DNA of 26,162 nucleotides from CAYXRS01 sp964636485 (GTDB lineage: Bacteria > Gemmatimonadota > Gemmatimonadetes > Gemmatimonadales > Gemmatimonadaceae), in the NCBI GenBank assembly GCA_964636485.1, contig CAZWSO010000018.1, positions 1 to 26,162 on the forward strand, read 5' to 3'. This document shows positions 1-6,674 of this stretch, piece after piece; positions within the stretch are counted from its first letter, which is position 1, and every line of letters starts with the position of its first letter. The notes beneath the pieces were generated by a model that did no database searches, had not been told where the DNA came from, and saw only the letters and a list, made by a program, of their open reading frames with translations. A program made the position numbers and the translations under genes.

Positions 1-1453
1 CAGGTGAAGGATCAGGCGACTCCTCCGCCTGTCGCGACTCCTCCGCCTGTCGCGAAGCCTCCGCCTGTCGCGAAGCCTCCGCCTGTCGCGACTCCTCCGC
101 CTGTCGCGACTCCTCCGCCTGTCGCGACTCGTCCGCGGTCGACTCACTGACATCGGGTTCGGCATCCGGTACGATGTCGGTGGGAAACGCGACATCAGCG
201 GCTTCCTTTTTATCCGGCACGAGCCGCACGCCCTCGAGCAACCCGAAGGCGAGCTCGATGTTGAATGCATCGGCTGCCTGCGCGAGTGTGATGTGCGGCC
301 GTGATCTGGACTCGGTCGGAGCCTCCAGGGAGGATACGGAGGAGCGTGCGACCGATCCTTCCTCCCGCGCGGCCAGCGCACCCGGGTGTCTCGAGTACGA
401 GTGGACCACCTCTCCAGAGTGGTCGTCGTCCCCGTTTTGTTCCTCTGCGCTATCCCTGTGCTCCGGTGGCTGCGGCGCACGGTCCGGCTGCCCGCCACCA
501 TTCATTGGTGTCGTTCGCGGGACCACCGCAGTGGAGGGTGGTGCTTCCGTGGGCGCGATGCCATGTGCCCCCGGTGGCGCGGCCCCGGATTCAGAATCGT
601 CTGCTGTTTCCTCCCCATGGTCAGTCGAGTCGAACGAGTCCTCTCGTCTCTCGGGAAGTTCCCGGTCCAGCTCGATGGGCAGCGAGGTGTCGATAACAGG
701 AGTCGATGCTCGCGGCGGATCGACGCTTTCCGCCTCCTCGCGTGCCGCGCTCGGCCCCACGTCCGCCGTCGCGCCGCTGCATACGCAACCAAGCATCGGT
801 GCTGCGTCGATGAGTGAGGCGTCTCCCGAAAGCATCGTCTGTGCGAGCTCCGCGGCGAGATCCTCACCGGCGAGGGTGACTAGCGCGCGGGGGCTCGGGG
901 TTGCGCGCAGCCAGTTGGGGGAAGGAGCGCCGCCGGGCAGCGAGTAGAAGCGCCGACGATCGGGCGGAAGCACCGACTCGAAGTATTGCGGTTGCCGGGT
1001 GGCGACGATCCCGCGCGCGCGCAGCTCGGCGTCCAGCTCTGCCGGAGACAGGCGCGCATCAATCTCGGCGCATGACGCATCCGGGCATCCGCCCACGAAC
1101 GTGATGTGCAGAGGGTGCCCCACGTACACCGCGCGGAGATAGCGCGCCACCGCCACCGGCGGAGACACCATGGGCACCAGGAAGCGTTCGAGATCGTTGC
1201 CGGAGCGAAGCAGACGCTCCGCTACGAGCGGACACGAGCAGAGCACGACCGGCTCGCCGTCGCGTTCAGCGACGCGCTGGAGGCAGCCGGCCGCCACGAT
1301 CTCATCGCCCCAGCTCGCGGGGTACACGGCATCGTAACCCACAGCGAGTACCGCGTGCGCGAGCTGAATCGCGGTGGCGGGGCGTGCGGCGAGTGCAGCG
1401 TCCGTACCGAGAATCGCCACCGAAACGGTGGACGGAGGAGTGCTGGCGGACAA
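1..1453 (-). CDS. [FeFe]-hydrogenase large-subunit-like protein with acidic repeat tail (3' end missing)
   Basis: The minus-strand frame is open from the left edge to at least base 1531. About 230 residues align by eye with the C-terminal H-cluster domain of [FeFe] hydrogenases of the sensory/group D kind: GYDAVYPASWGDEI; LCSCPLVAERLL, where L1 has ACP; MVSPPVAVARYL; TFVGGCPDASCAE, where L2 has SPCPAK; RFYSLPGG; and MLGCVCSGA, where L3 has ACPGGCVGG. From the TTG start the cysteines are C57, C72, C74, C123, C128, C223 and C225. The first L3 cysteine is lost and a CxC is present instead. There is no N-terminal ferredoxin domain. A long acidic, Ser/Pro-rich tail follows, with one helical-looking patch (ITLAQAADAFNIELAF), then ESRQAE-type repeats to the edge. 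TTG at 1453 has AGGAG six bases upstream; the ATG at 1531 would add a low-complexity leader. It may be a sensor or cluster carrier rather than an enzyme. No HydEFG genes are in view. Confidence 0.66.
   Translation of the reverse strand, partial: MSASTPPSTVSVAILGTDAALAARPATAIQLAHAVLAVGYDAVYPASWGDEIVAAGCLQRVAERDGEPVVLCSCPLVAERLLRSGNDLERFLVPMVSPPVAVARYLRAVYVGHPLHITFVGGCPDASCAEIDARLSPAELDAELRARGIVATRQPQYFESVLPPDRRRFYSLPGGAPSPNWLRATPSPRALVTLAGEDLAAELAQTMLSGDASLIDAAPMLGCVCSGATADVGPSAAREEAESVDPPRASTPVIDTSLPIELDRELPERREDSFDSTDHGEETADDSESGAAPPGAHGIAPTEAPPSTAVVPRTTPMNGGGQPDRAPQPPEHRDSAEEQNGDDDHSGEVVHSYSRHPGALAAREEGSVARSSVSSLEAPTESRSRPHITLAQAADAFNIELAFGLLEGVRLVPDKKEAADVAFPTDIVPDAEPDVSESTADESRQAEESRQAEESRQAEASRQAEASRQAEESRQAEESPDPSP
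20..136 (-). repeat. 18-bp tandem repeat encoding ESRQAE-type hexapeptides
   Basis: The unit, read on the plus strand as CTCCTCCGCCTGTCGCGA, is repeated about six times with one recurrent change (ACT to AAG), giving Glu or Ala at one position of the encoded hexapeptide. It keeps the reading frame of the hydrogenase-like gene and forms part of its charged tail. The sequence returns to ESPDPSP before the edge, so the array ends inside the gene. Confidence 0.85.
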
Positions 1454-1459
1454 GGGGGG

Positions 1460-1464
1460 CTCCT
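1460..1464 (-). promoter_or_regulatory. Ribosome binding site deciding a TTG start
   Basis: Minus-strand AGGAG lies six bases before the TTG at 1453. It favours this start over the upstream ATG at 1531, which has no Shine-Dalgarno sequence and adds 26 residues unlike the family. Confidence 0.5.
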
Positions 1465-1614
1465 GAGGTTCCTGGGCCGGGGGTGGAAATCTGTCACGAG
1501 AACGAGGCGCAGTCCAGCGCGGCCCGTACATTGCGGAGTGCCTGTTCCTTGAACGCGTGAGCAGCGGCCGGAGTCGCCGGTCCCAGTAGCAACGCAGCAC
1601 CCGCAGGATCAGCC

Positions 1615-2355
1615 GTGACAGTCGTACAACTCAAGCAGATTCCCCGGTTGCCGATCGAGCAGCGGCAAGCCCTGATTGCCTACGGGGCTCGCACCACGTG
1701 GCCGGCCGGGTTTTCGATATACGAGCGTGCCACGCCGGCCAACGGCGTATTCGTCGTTTTCCGCGGGCAGGTGGTTTTGCGCAGCCAGGTGAGTGCGGGT
1801 CGGAGCTTCGTGCCCTGGGTCGCTACCGCCGGTGAAACCTTTGGCGGCGAAGGGCTCGAGCATGGCGCTCGCTTCACGAGCAGTGCCCGCGCCGAGGAGG
1901 AGACTGAGACGCTTCACCTGACCTCGGAGCAGTTCAGCGCCCTGGTTCGGGAGCGGCCCGCTGAGGCACTGGCGCTCATGCGGCAGATGATGGCCGAACG
2001 ATCGCTCCTCCTCGAGAAGTTCGGGCAGCACGCGACGCTCACCGTGGAGCAGCGGCTGATCTCAGCGCTGATCCGTTTTGCGCAGAGTCGTGAGATGGTC
2101 GACGGCGACTTGGCATCGCCGCCATCGCCGCTCGTGCCGCGTCGTCTGCTAGGCGAGCTGGTGGGCGCAACGCGAGAATCCATCTCCCTGGTGCTTGGCC
2201 GTCTCACGGGCGACGGGCTCATCAAGCGCAGCGGCAACGGACTTCTCATCAGCGATCTTCCTGGCCTGGTGGAGCGCCTCAACGGCTCTACGCGCGGGGC
2301 GCGCATTGAGGTGTTTCGCGAGCCGCTGGCTTCCGAGCAGCGCCCGAGCGCCTGA
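1615..2355 (+). CDS. Crp/Fnr family transcriptional regulator
   Basis: A 246-aa protein with the two-domain Crp/Fnr layout. Residues about 5-115 form a cyclic-nucleotide-binding-type beta barrel (WPAGFSIYERATPANGVFVVFRG). Residues 116-140 are the long dimer helix. Residues 174-215 are a winged helix-turn-helix (RRLLGELVGATRESISLVLGRLTGDGLI, then a wing). The protein contains no cysteine, so it cannot carry an Fnr-type iron-sulphur cluster, and I cannot recognise the Arg and Ser that bind cAMP; the ligand is unknown. The start is GTG with AGGA about seven bases upstream. It is divergent from the hydrogenase-like gene and shares its upstream region, so it may control it. No Crp (TGTGA-N6-TCACA) or Fnr (TTGAT-N4-ATCAA) box is seen between them. 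Confidence 0.9.
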   Translation: MTVVQLKQIPRLPIEQRQALIAYGARTTWPAGFSIYERATPANGVFVVFRGQVVLRSQVSAGRSFVPWVATAGETFGGEGLEHGARFTSSARAEEETETLHLTSEQFSALVRERPAEALALMRQMMAERSLLLEKFGQHATLTVEQRLISALIRFAQSREMVDGDLASPPSPLVPRRLLGELVGATRESISLVLGRLTGDGLIKRSGNGLLISDLPGLVERLNGSTRGARIEVFREPLASEQRPSA

Positions 2356-2378
2356 CAGCCTGCTTGCTCCCCCTCGCC

Positions 2379-2423
2379 GCCGTGCGTTAGTCTGCACACG
2401 CACGGCAACGGACGTCTGTGCAG
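2379..2423 (+). terminator. Stem-loop with overlapping alternative pairing between crp/fnr-type gene and hydrolase
   Basis: GCCGTGCGT (2379-2387) pairs perfectly with ACGCACGGC (2398-2406) around a 10-base loop, 23 bases after the regulator's stop. A second repeat, CTGCACA (2392-2398) with TGTGCAG (2417-2423), uses the loop and part of the right arm. No U-run follows, so a classical terminator is doubtful. It could be a terminator, an attenuator or a processing site. Confidence 0.4.
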
Positions 2424-2501
2424 GGAGAAGCCAAGCCGCGTGACAGCGCTGACCACCGCAGGAGAAGTCCAAGCATCCTTGCCTCATCCCGGCGGCAGCC
2501 C

Positions 2502-3428
2502 ATGACCTCGCGCGCCAGTGGGCTGGCGGCGGTGCTGGGGATCGGCCTCGGCTTCGCCGGAGCGGTGGGGCTGCGCTGGCTGTCCGGGCAACGGCTGCTC
2601 CGCGAGTCGGCAGCCCGGTTGCCGCTCAATGACGACGGCATCGTTCGGGGCGCGGAACCGATCCGCCTGGAAGGCGCGACCGGTTCTCCCGGCGTGCTTC
2701 TGCTGCACGGGTTCGGAGACACTCCCCAGACGCTGTCCTACCTTGCCGCGGAGTTGCACGGCCGCGGCTACACGGTGGTCGCGCCGCTGCTGCCCGGCCA
2801 TGGCCGTACGGTTAGCCAGTTCGCGCGGTCCACCGGCGCGCAGTGGCTGGATGCGTCGCGCGAAGCGCTAGATGAGCTCGCCACGACGCACGGGAAAGTG
2901 GGTGTGGTGGGTCTCTCGATGGGCGGAGCGCTGGCCGCCACGCTCGCCGCCGAGTCGCCGGGCATACAGGCGCTGGCGCTGATCGCGCCTTACTGCGATG
3001 CGCCGCGCCATGTTCGCGATCTGGCGCGTTACCGCTTTCTCGTCTCTACCTTCATCCCGTACTTGAGCGGACGCACCGATCAGTCGATTCTTGATCCGGA
3101 GGAGCGCGCGCGGAGTCTTGGCTATGGCGTGACCACGCCGAGGCTGCTGGCCGAGCTGGTGCGCGTGGCCGACGAGGCGCGAGCGGCGTTACCCCGCGTG
3201 ACCGTACCGGCGCTCGTCCTCCAGTCGCGATCTGACAATCGCCTGGCTCCTGAGGCGGCGGAGCTCGTGCTGCGCGAGCTCGGCTCCGCGGAAAAGCATC
3301 TCGAGTGGATCGACGAAGGCGGGCACATCATCACTGTCGATCATGGGAGGGCGCTGGTAATCGCCGCCGCTGCGGACTGGCTGGATCGCTGGCTCGACCC
3401 GCGAACAGCTACGAAGCAGGAGGCATAG
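2502..3428 (+). CDS. Alpha/beta hydrolase (carboxylesterase / monoacylglycerol lipase-like)
   Basis: From the ATG at 2502 the protein is 308 aa. It starts with a hydrophobic segment (residues 7-25) that may be a signal anchor. The fold markers are the oxyanion motif LLLHGFGDT (67-74), the nucleophile elbow GLSMGG with Ser139, an acid in SRSDN (Asp245) and GGH with His275. This resembles the Est30-type carboxylesterase and monoacylglycerol lipase group, which cleaves ester bonds of medium-chain lipids; the substrate here is not readable. The frame extends upstream to a GTG at 2418, but those 28 residues are hydrophilic, lie partly in the preceding stem-loop and would bury the anchor, so the ATG is preferred. 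The gene is about 145 bases after the regulator, probably its own unit. Confidence 0.9.
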   Translation: MTSRASGLAAVLGIGLGFAGAVGLRWLSGQRLLRESAARLPLNDDGIVRGAEPIRLEGATGSPGVLLLHGFGDTPQTLSYLAAELHGRGYTVVAPLLPGHGRTVSQFARSTGAQWLDASREALDELATTHGKVGVVGLSMGGALAATLAAESPGIQALALIAPYCDAPRHVRDLARYRFLVSTFIPYLSGRTDQSILDPEERARSLGYGVTTPRLLAELVRVADEARAALPRVTVPALVLQSRSDNRLAPEAAELVLRELGSAEKHLEWIDEGGHIITVDHGRALVIAAAADWLDRWLDPRTATKQEA

Positions 3429-3436
3429 ATGCTAAC

Positions 3437-3458
3437 GGGGGCGGCCGAAGCCGCCCCC
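3437..3458. terminator. GC-rich hairpin between convergent genes
   Basis: GGGGGCGGC, loop CGAA, GCCGCCCCC: nine perfect pairs. It starts nine bases after the hydrolase stop and lies 33 bases beyond the end of the convergent H1-like gene. Neither side has a strong T-run, so it is probably a weak bidirectional terminator. Confidence 0.6.
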
Positions 3459-3490
3459 GACGCAGGTTCAAACCGCCGTTGGCTGGGCCT

Positions 3491-3952
3491 TCAGGTAGTG
3501 ACCCGGTTCACTACCGTCTTTGCCGTATCCATGACGGCCTCCCCCACGTTCCTTGCGCCCTCCGCCGCCTGTTTCGCGACTTCGCTAGCCACGCGCCTTA
3601 CGCGCGCCACTGGTCCACGTCGCTTGGCGGAACGCCGCCGGGCAGTCTTCTTTCTCGCCGGCGCTTTCCTGGCGCTGCTCTTCCTCTTAGCGCCCGCCTT
3701 GCGGGCCGCGGTCTTCCTGCGTGGTCCGCCGGCGCGCCTGGTCTTCCTTGCGACCTTCTTCCTGCGCGCACCGGCTCGCTTGGCGGTCGTCTTTCTGGCG
3801 CCGCCTCGCTTCTTCGCCGCCGACTTCTTCGCCCCGCCCCGCTTCTTCGCGCTCTTGCGGGCGCCGGTTTTTCTGGCTCCACCCCTGGTCTTCGAACGTG
3901 CAGCGCGCTTCCGAGAGCTCTTCCGTGCGGTCGACTTCTTCTTTGTCGCCAT
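3491..3952 (-). CDS. Histone H1-like nucleoid protein with C-terminal amphipathic helix
   Basis: A 153-aa, extremely basic protein. Residues 1-115 consist of Lys/Arg/Ala repeats of the AAKK, GGARK and KKRGG kind, as in bacterial H1-like proteins (Hc1, AlgP, HCT types) that bind and compact DNA without sequence preference. Residues 117-153 differ: Arg-Val-rich, then SEVAKQAAEGARNVGEAVMDTAKTVVNRV, which plots as an amphipathic helix like the 11-residue repeats of LEA or apolipoprotein-like segments. The start ATG is preceded by AGGAG eight bases upstream. Plus-strand frames over this gene are products of its Lys/Arg codons. The gene stands alone, convergent with the hydrolase. The exact family is uncertain because low-complexity basic sequence evolves quickly. 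Confidence 0.85.
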   Translation of the reverse strand: MATKKKSTARKSSRKRAARSKTRGGARKTGARKSAKKRGGAKKSAAKKRGGARKTTAKRAGARRKKVARKTRRAGGPRRKTAARKAGAKRKSSARKAPARKKTARRRSAKRRGPVARVRRVASEVAKQAAEGARNVGEAVMDTAKTVVNRVTT

Positions 3953-4007
3953 GCAGTCACTCCTGTTGGGAAGGGGACAGCCGAGTAAGTGAGGGGGTGC
4001 GGCCCCG

Positions 4008-4271
4008 TTACAGCGCGAGATCTCCGCCGGGATCCCGCGCCCTGAGTCGCTCGGCCAGCAGAGCGCTTTCGCGCCGCGCCGCCGCCGTGGCTTCGGGGTC
4101 CATGGTTATCGACACATGCCGAGGGTTACGCGCCACCCGCAGCACCGAATCGGACGTCGCATCCTCCGGGAGGAAGAGGCGGGGAATGGGGACGATGATT
4201 GCACCGTCGATCTCGACGACGGCGGTATGGTCGTCCGCAAAGCGATCCACGATCAACATGTGCGTTGGCAT
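4008..4271 (-). CDS. DUF3006-type small protein
   Basis: An 87-aa protein beginning MPTHMLIVDRFADDHTAVVEIDGA and continuing with IIVPIPRLFLPEDATSDSVLRV. This matches the pattern of DUF3006, small beta-rich proteins starting with a VDRxE/DxxxAVVE-like strand pair and a PxxxLPE segment; their function is unknown. The C-terminal 30 residues form an Arg/Ala-rich helix (TAAARRESALLAERLRA). Neither the first ATG nor the one at codon 5 has a clear ribosome binding site. A CATACT box lies about 14 bases before the first ATG, so the message could be leaderless; that is speculative. It lies upstream of the H1-like gene on the same strand, with about 55 bases between. Confidence 0.7.
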   Translation of the reverse strand: MPTHMLIVDRFADDHTAVVEIDGAIIVPIPRLFLPEDATSDSVLRVARNPRHVSITMDPEATAAARRESALLAERLRARDPGGDLAL

Positions 4272-4321
4272 CGCGCACTTAGTATGTGGGATTTTGTCGG
4301 ATCGCGCCAGAGAGAGGAGCG

Positions 4322-4456
4322 GCTGTCAGCTATCGGGTGTCGGCTGATCCATCACACGTGATCGATGCGGCAGAGCGAGATCGTCGGCGCTGACCTCGAT
4401 GCTCTCACCTGCACCGCGACAGCTGACAGCGACCCGTGCTGCATCCCGACACCCGA
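4322..4456. repeat. Intergenic inverted short repeats (GCTGWCAGC and 11-mer TCGGGTGTCGG)
   Basis: The 238-base gap between the DUF3006-type and aldo/keto reductase genes contains GCTGTCAGC (4322-4330) with TCGGGTGTCGG (4333-4343), and about 100 bases later GCTGACAGC (4422-4430) with CCGACACCCGA (4446-4456). The 11-mer is inverted between the two sites and occurs a third time at 22351-22361. No gene is seen in this gap. Confidence 0.5.
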
Positions 4457-4509
4457 CCGCTGCCACCATTCTGCGTACCGACCCGACGGCTGGGCACTCC
4501 ATACCAGAA

Positions 4510-5622
4510 TCAGCCTTTCACACCTGCCAGATTCTCGTCCACGTGCTCCCGCGTTCGCATCCCCACAAGGGCGGCGGTGATCACTGGTAGCGACAGCACG
4601 AACGCGATCGCGCGCTGGGCGTCCGTGGTGCAACCGGGGAGTGCATCCCGCAGTTGCGCCGGGAGTCCGGAGGTGAGCTTGGACTGAAGGAGCGTGGCGC
4701 TGGCCACCACGGAGATTCCGAGCTCGGCGGCGGCATTGAGGAGTGGGACGCGGCGCCCATCGAGGAGCTGCTGCGTCTCGGAACGGATACCTTCGGTGAA
4801 GGCGAGATTGATGGGGAGCTGCACGGCTCGGAAGTGGTGACGCTCGCCCCCCGCCTCAACCGCCGCAGCATGCAGCGCGAAAAGACTCAGGTGTCCGCGT
4901 GCGTCCGGCCCGACGCGCAGCCCGCCCCAGGTGGCGACGCCATAACACCCGATCTCTCCGTTCCGGCACTTGCGCTCCAGCATCGCGAACGCATCGCGCA
5001 CCCGGGTGTACAACAGATCGGCTGGAATGTGATCCAGCTGTTGCTCGGGATTGTGAAGATAGTAGACGTCGACCGTCTCGACGCCGAGGTTCTGTCGGCT
5101 CCGGCGAAGCTGGTCCTCGAGAAAGCTGGGCGCGAGACAGTGGCCTCCGGCCACGACGTCGGAGGGCTGCATAATGCCGGCGTCGAAGTACTCGCGCCGC
5201 AGGTACGCCAGGTACTCTTCGCGTCCCTGGGGTGGGCTGTCGTCGAGCGGGACGTAGCCGCCTTTCGTGCAAATGACCACCTCATCGCGCTTCAGCTCAC
5301 CGTCTTCGATTGCCTCGCGAAGTGCGCTGCCCACGCTGCGTTCCGAGCGCTGGCACCGGTAGTTGATCGCCGTGTCAATGAGATTGATGCCCCGGGAGAG
5401 GGCATGACGAATGGCGGCGGTATACCGCCGGTCATCCCCGTCGTCGCAGGCACCGAGGTAGGTGCCAAGGCCGATCGGCGAGACTTGAAGCCCAGCGGCA
5501 CCAAAGCGCCTGAAGAAGCCGGGTCTGACAATGGCGGCGTGCCGGCCGGCGAAACGGCTCGTTCCGTCGGCGGTGGCGTGCCCCGTGCCGGTGGTGGATT
5601 GCGTCCGTAGCGTGCTCACCAT
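4510..5622 (-). CDS. Aldo/keto reductase
   Basis: A 370-aa NADPH-dependent oxidoreductase of the AKR superfamily. The TIM-barrel start is FRRFGAAGLQVSPIGLGTY. The catalytic tetrad is visible as Asp83 and Tyr88 (DTAINY), Lys120 (ICTKGG) and His190 (YYLHNPEQQ). The C-terminal LPVITAALVGMRTREHVDENL segment is the usual cofactor-binding end. At 370 aa it is longer than the typical 290-330 aa. The extra length is a 35-residue polar N-terminus and an insertion after Lys120 (residues 124-165) containing REEYLAYLRREYFDAGIMQP. Other starts inside the polar leader are possible. It is a single gene facing away from the desaturase; the substrate is unknown. Confidence 0.92.
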   Translation of the reverse strand: MVSTLRTQSTTGTGHATADGTSRFAGRHAAIVRPGFFRRFGAAGLQVSPIGLGTYLGACDDGDDRRYTAAIRHALSRGINLIDTAINYRCQRSERSVGSALREAIEDGELKRDEVVICTKGGYVPLDDSPPQGREEYLAYLRREYFDAGIMQPSDVVAGGHCLAPSFLEDQLRRSRQNLGVETVDVYYLHNPEQQLDHIPADLLYTRVRDAFAMLERKCRNGEIGCYGVATWGGLRVGPDARGHLSLFALHAAAVEAGGERHHFRAVQLPINLAFTEGIRSETQQLLDGRRVPLLNAAAELGISVVASATLLQSKLTSGLPAQLRDALPGCTTDAQRAIAFVLSLPVITAALVGMRTREHVDENLAGVKG

Positions 5623-5700
5623 TTCAGCCTACGGCGTTCCGCGGACGGGGGCAAGTGCGTCCCTATAAGAGGGGGCGTCCAGTCGTTGACGTGCTCGGTT

Positions 5701-5793
5701 GGCATGGGCGCGATGCCTGCAATACATTGAAGTGCTGGCCGGATCCCGCCTTAGGGGTCCGCCGGTCGTTCGGAACCGGCATCTGCCGGGATC
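5701..5793 (+). promoter_or_regulatory. Structured leader upstream of the desaturase
   Basis: Nested inverted repeats: GATCCCG (5742-5748) with CGGGATC (5787-5793) encloses GCCGGT (5761-5766) with ACCGGC (5775-5780). A smaller hairpin GGCAT/ATGCC sits at 5701-5717. The outer stem ends 13 bases before the AGGAG site of the desaturase. It looks like a folded 5' untranslated region; a regulatory role is inferred. Confidence 0.4.
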
Positions 5794-5821
5794 TGTCATT
5801 ACCAACAGGAGCACGAAAGAC

Positions 5822-6568
5822 ATGCCGGAGTTCGCGAGTTGGGCGTCTCACTGGTGGAAGCCCTTGCTGTTCATAATCATCGCCGGGCACCTCACCAACG
5901 TCTGCGTAACGCTGTTTCTTCATCGCGCCCAGACGCATCGTGGGGTCACCTTCAGCAGGCTGGCCGAAATCCCCATGCGCCTCTGGCTGTGGCTGTCCAC
6001 GGCGATCGTAACGAAGGAGTGGGTGGCTTGTCATCGTAAACACCACGCTTTCGCCGATCGCGAGGGAGATCCGCACAGCCCGCTGCTGGAGGGGCTGCGC
6101 AACATCATCCTGAAGGGTGCCTTCTACTACAGGAAGACGGTTCGGCAGCCCGGCGTGCTCGAAAAGTATGGCAAGGGGACGCCAAACGACTGGCTGGAGC
6201 GGCACCTGCTGAGCCGTCTCAACTGGGTCGGCATCCTCATCATGCTGATCATAGACGTGTATCTGTTCGGCTTCTTCGTTGGTCCGCTGGTTTGGGGCGC
6301 GCAGATGCTCTGGATTCCGTTCTGGGCCGCCGGCATCGTCAACGGCGTCGGGCACGCGCTTGGCTACCGGAACTACGAGGTGAAAGACGAGAGCCGCAAC
6401 ATCACTCCCATCGCCATCTGGCTTGGCGGCGAGGAGCTGCACAACAACCATCACGCCGATCCGGCCTCGGCCAAGTTCACCAAACGCTGGTTCGAGCTCG
6501 ACATCGGATGGGTGTACATCCGGATAATGAATCTGCTCGGCCTCGCGAAGATCAGACACGCGAGGTAA
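5822..6568 (+). CDS. Acyl-CoA / acyl-lipid fatty acid desaturase (membrane di-iron)
   Basis: A 248-aa integral membrane desaturase. The three histidine boxes that hold the di-iron centre are all present: H34RAQTH39, H71RKHH75 and H207NNHH211. Hydrophobic segments lie at about 13-33, 133-155 and 160-175. The length and box spacing fit the compact bacterial delta-9-type desaturases, which introduce a double bond into acyl chains and so adjust membrane fluidity. The ATG has AGGAG (5807-5811) ten bases upstream. The frame can be extended to a TTG at 5699, but that would run through the folded leader and adds unrelated residues. Such genes are often cold-induced. The exact acyl substrate and double-bond position cannot be read. 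Confidence 0.93.
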   Translation: MPEFASWASHWWKPLLFIIIAGHLTNVCVTLFLHRAQTHRGVTFSRLAEIPMRLWLWLSTAIVTKEWVACHRKHHAFADREGDPHSPLLEGLRNIILKGAFYYRKTVRQPGVLEKYGKGTPNDWLERHLLSRLNWVGILIMLIIDVYLFGFFVGPLVWGAQMLWIPFWAAGIVNGVGHALGYRNYEVKDESRNITPIAIWLGGEELHNNHHADPASAKFTKRWFELDIGWVYIRIMNLLGLAKIRHAR

Positions 6569-6573
6569 CGACA

Positions 6574-6643
6574 CGGGTTCGGAATCCCGGGGATCGGATT
6601 CGGGAAATTCACGGCTCCCCTGACCCGCGGCGCCCCGAACCCG
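6574..6643. repeat. Inverted repeat in the desaturase-yggX gap
   Basis: CGGGTTCGG (6574-6582) is matched by CCGAACCCG (6635-6643), nine perfect pairs spanning 70 bases, just after the desaturase stop. There is no T-run next to it. It may be a weak terminator or an intergenic repeat. Confidence 0.35.
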
Positions 6644-6674
6644 GCGTCCAGAACTCCGAACCGGTTTTTGTTTC

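Noticed and set aside
22..136. Regular repeats considered as a CRISPR array
   Set aside because: Units are contiguous 18-mers without spacers and keep a coding frame.
174..947. Plus-strand 257-aa frame and its overlapping shorter frames
   Set aside because: Ser/Ala/Gly-rich shadow of the minus-strand hydrogenase-like gene, which shows family motifs.
1106..1552. Plus-strand 148-aa frame
   Set aside because: Complement of the hydrogenase-like domain; no recognisable motif.
3463..3475. GGTTCAAACC, similar to a tRNA T-loop
   Set aside because: Flanks cannot form a T-stem and no acceptor or anticodon arm is found.
4654..5610. Plus-strand 318-aa frame
   Set aside because: Antisense of the aldo/keto reductase, whose catalytic tetrad is intact on the minus strand.
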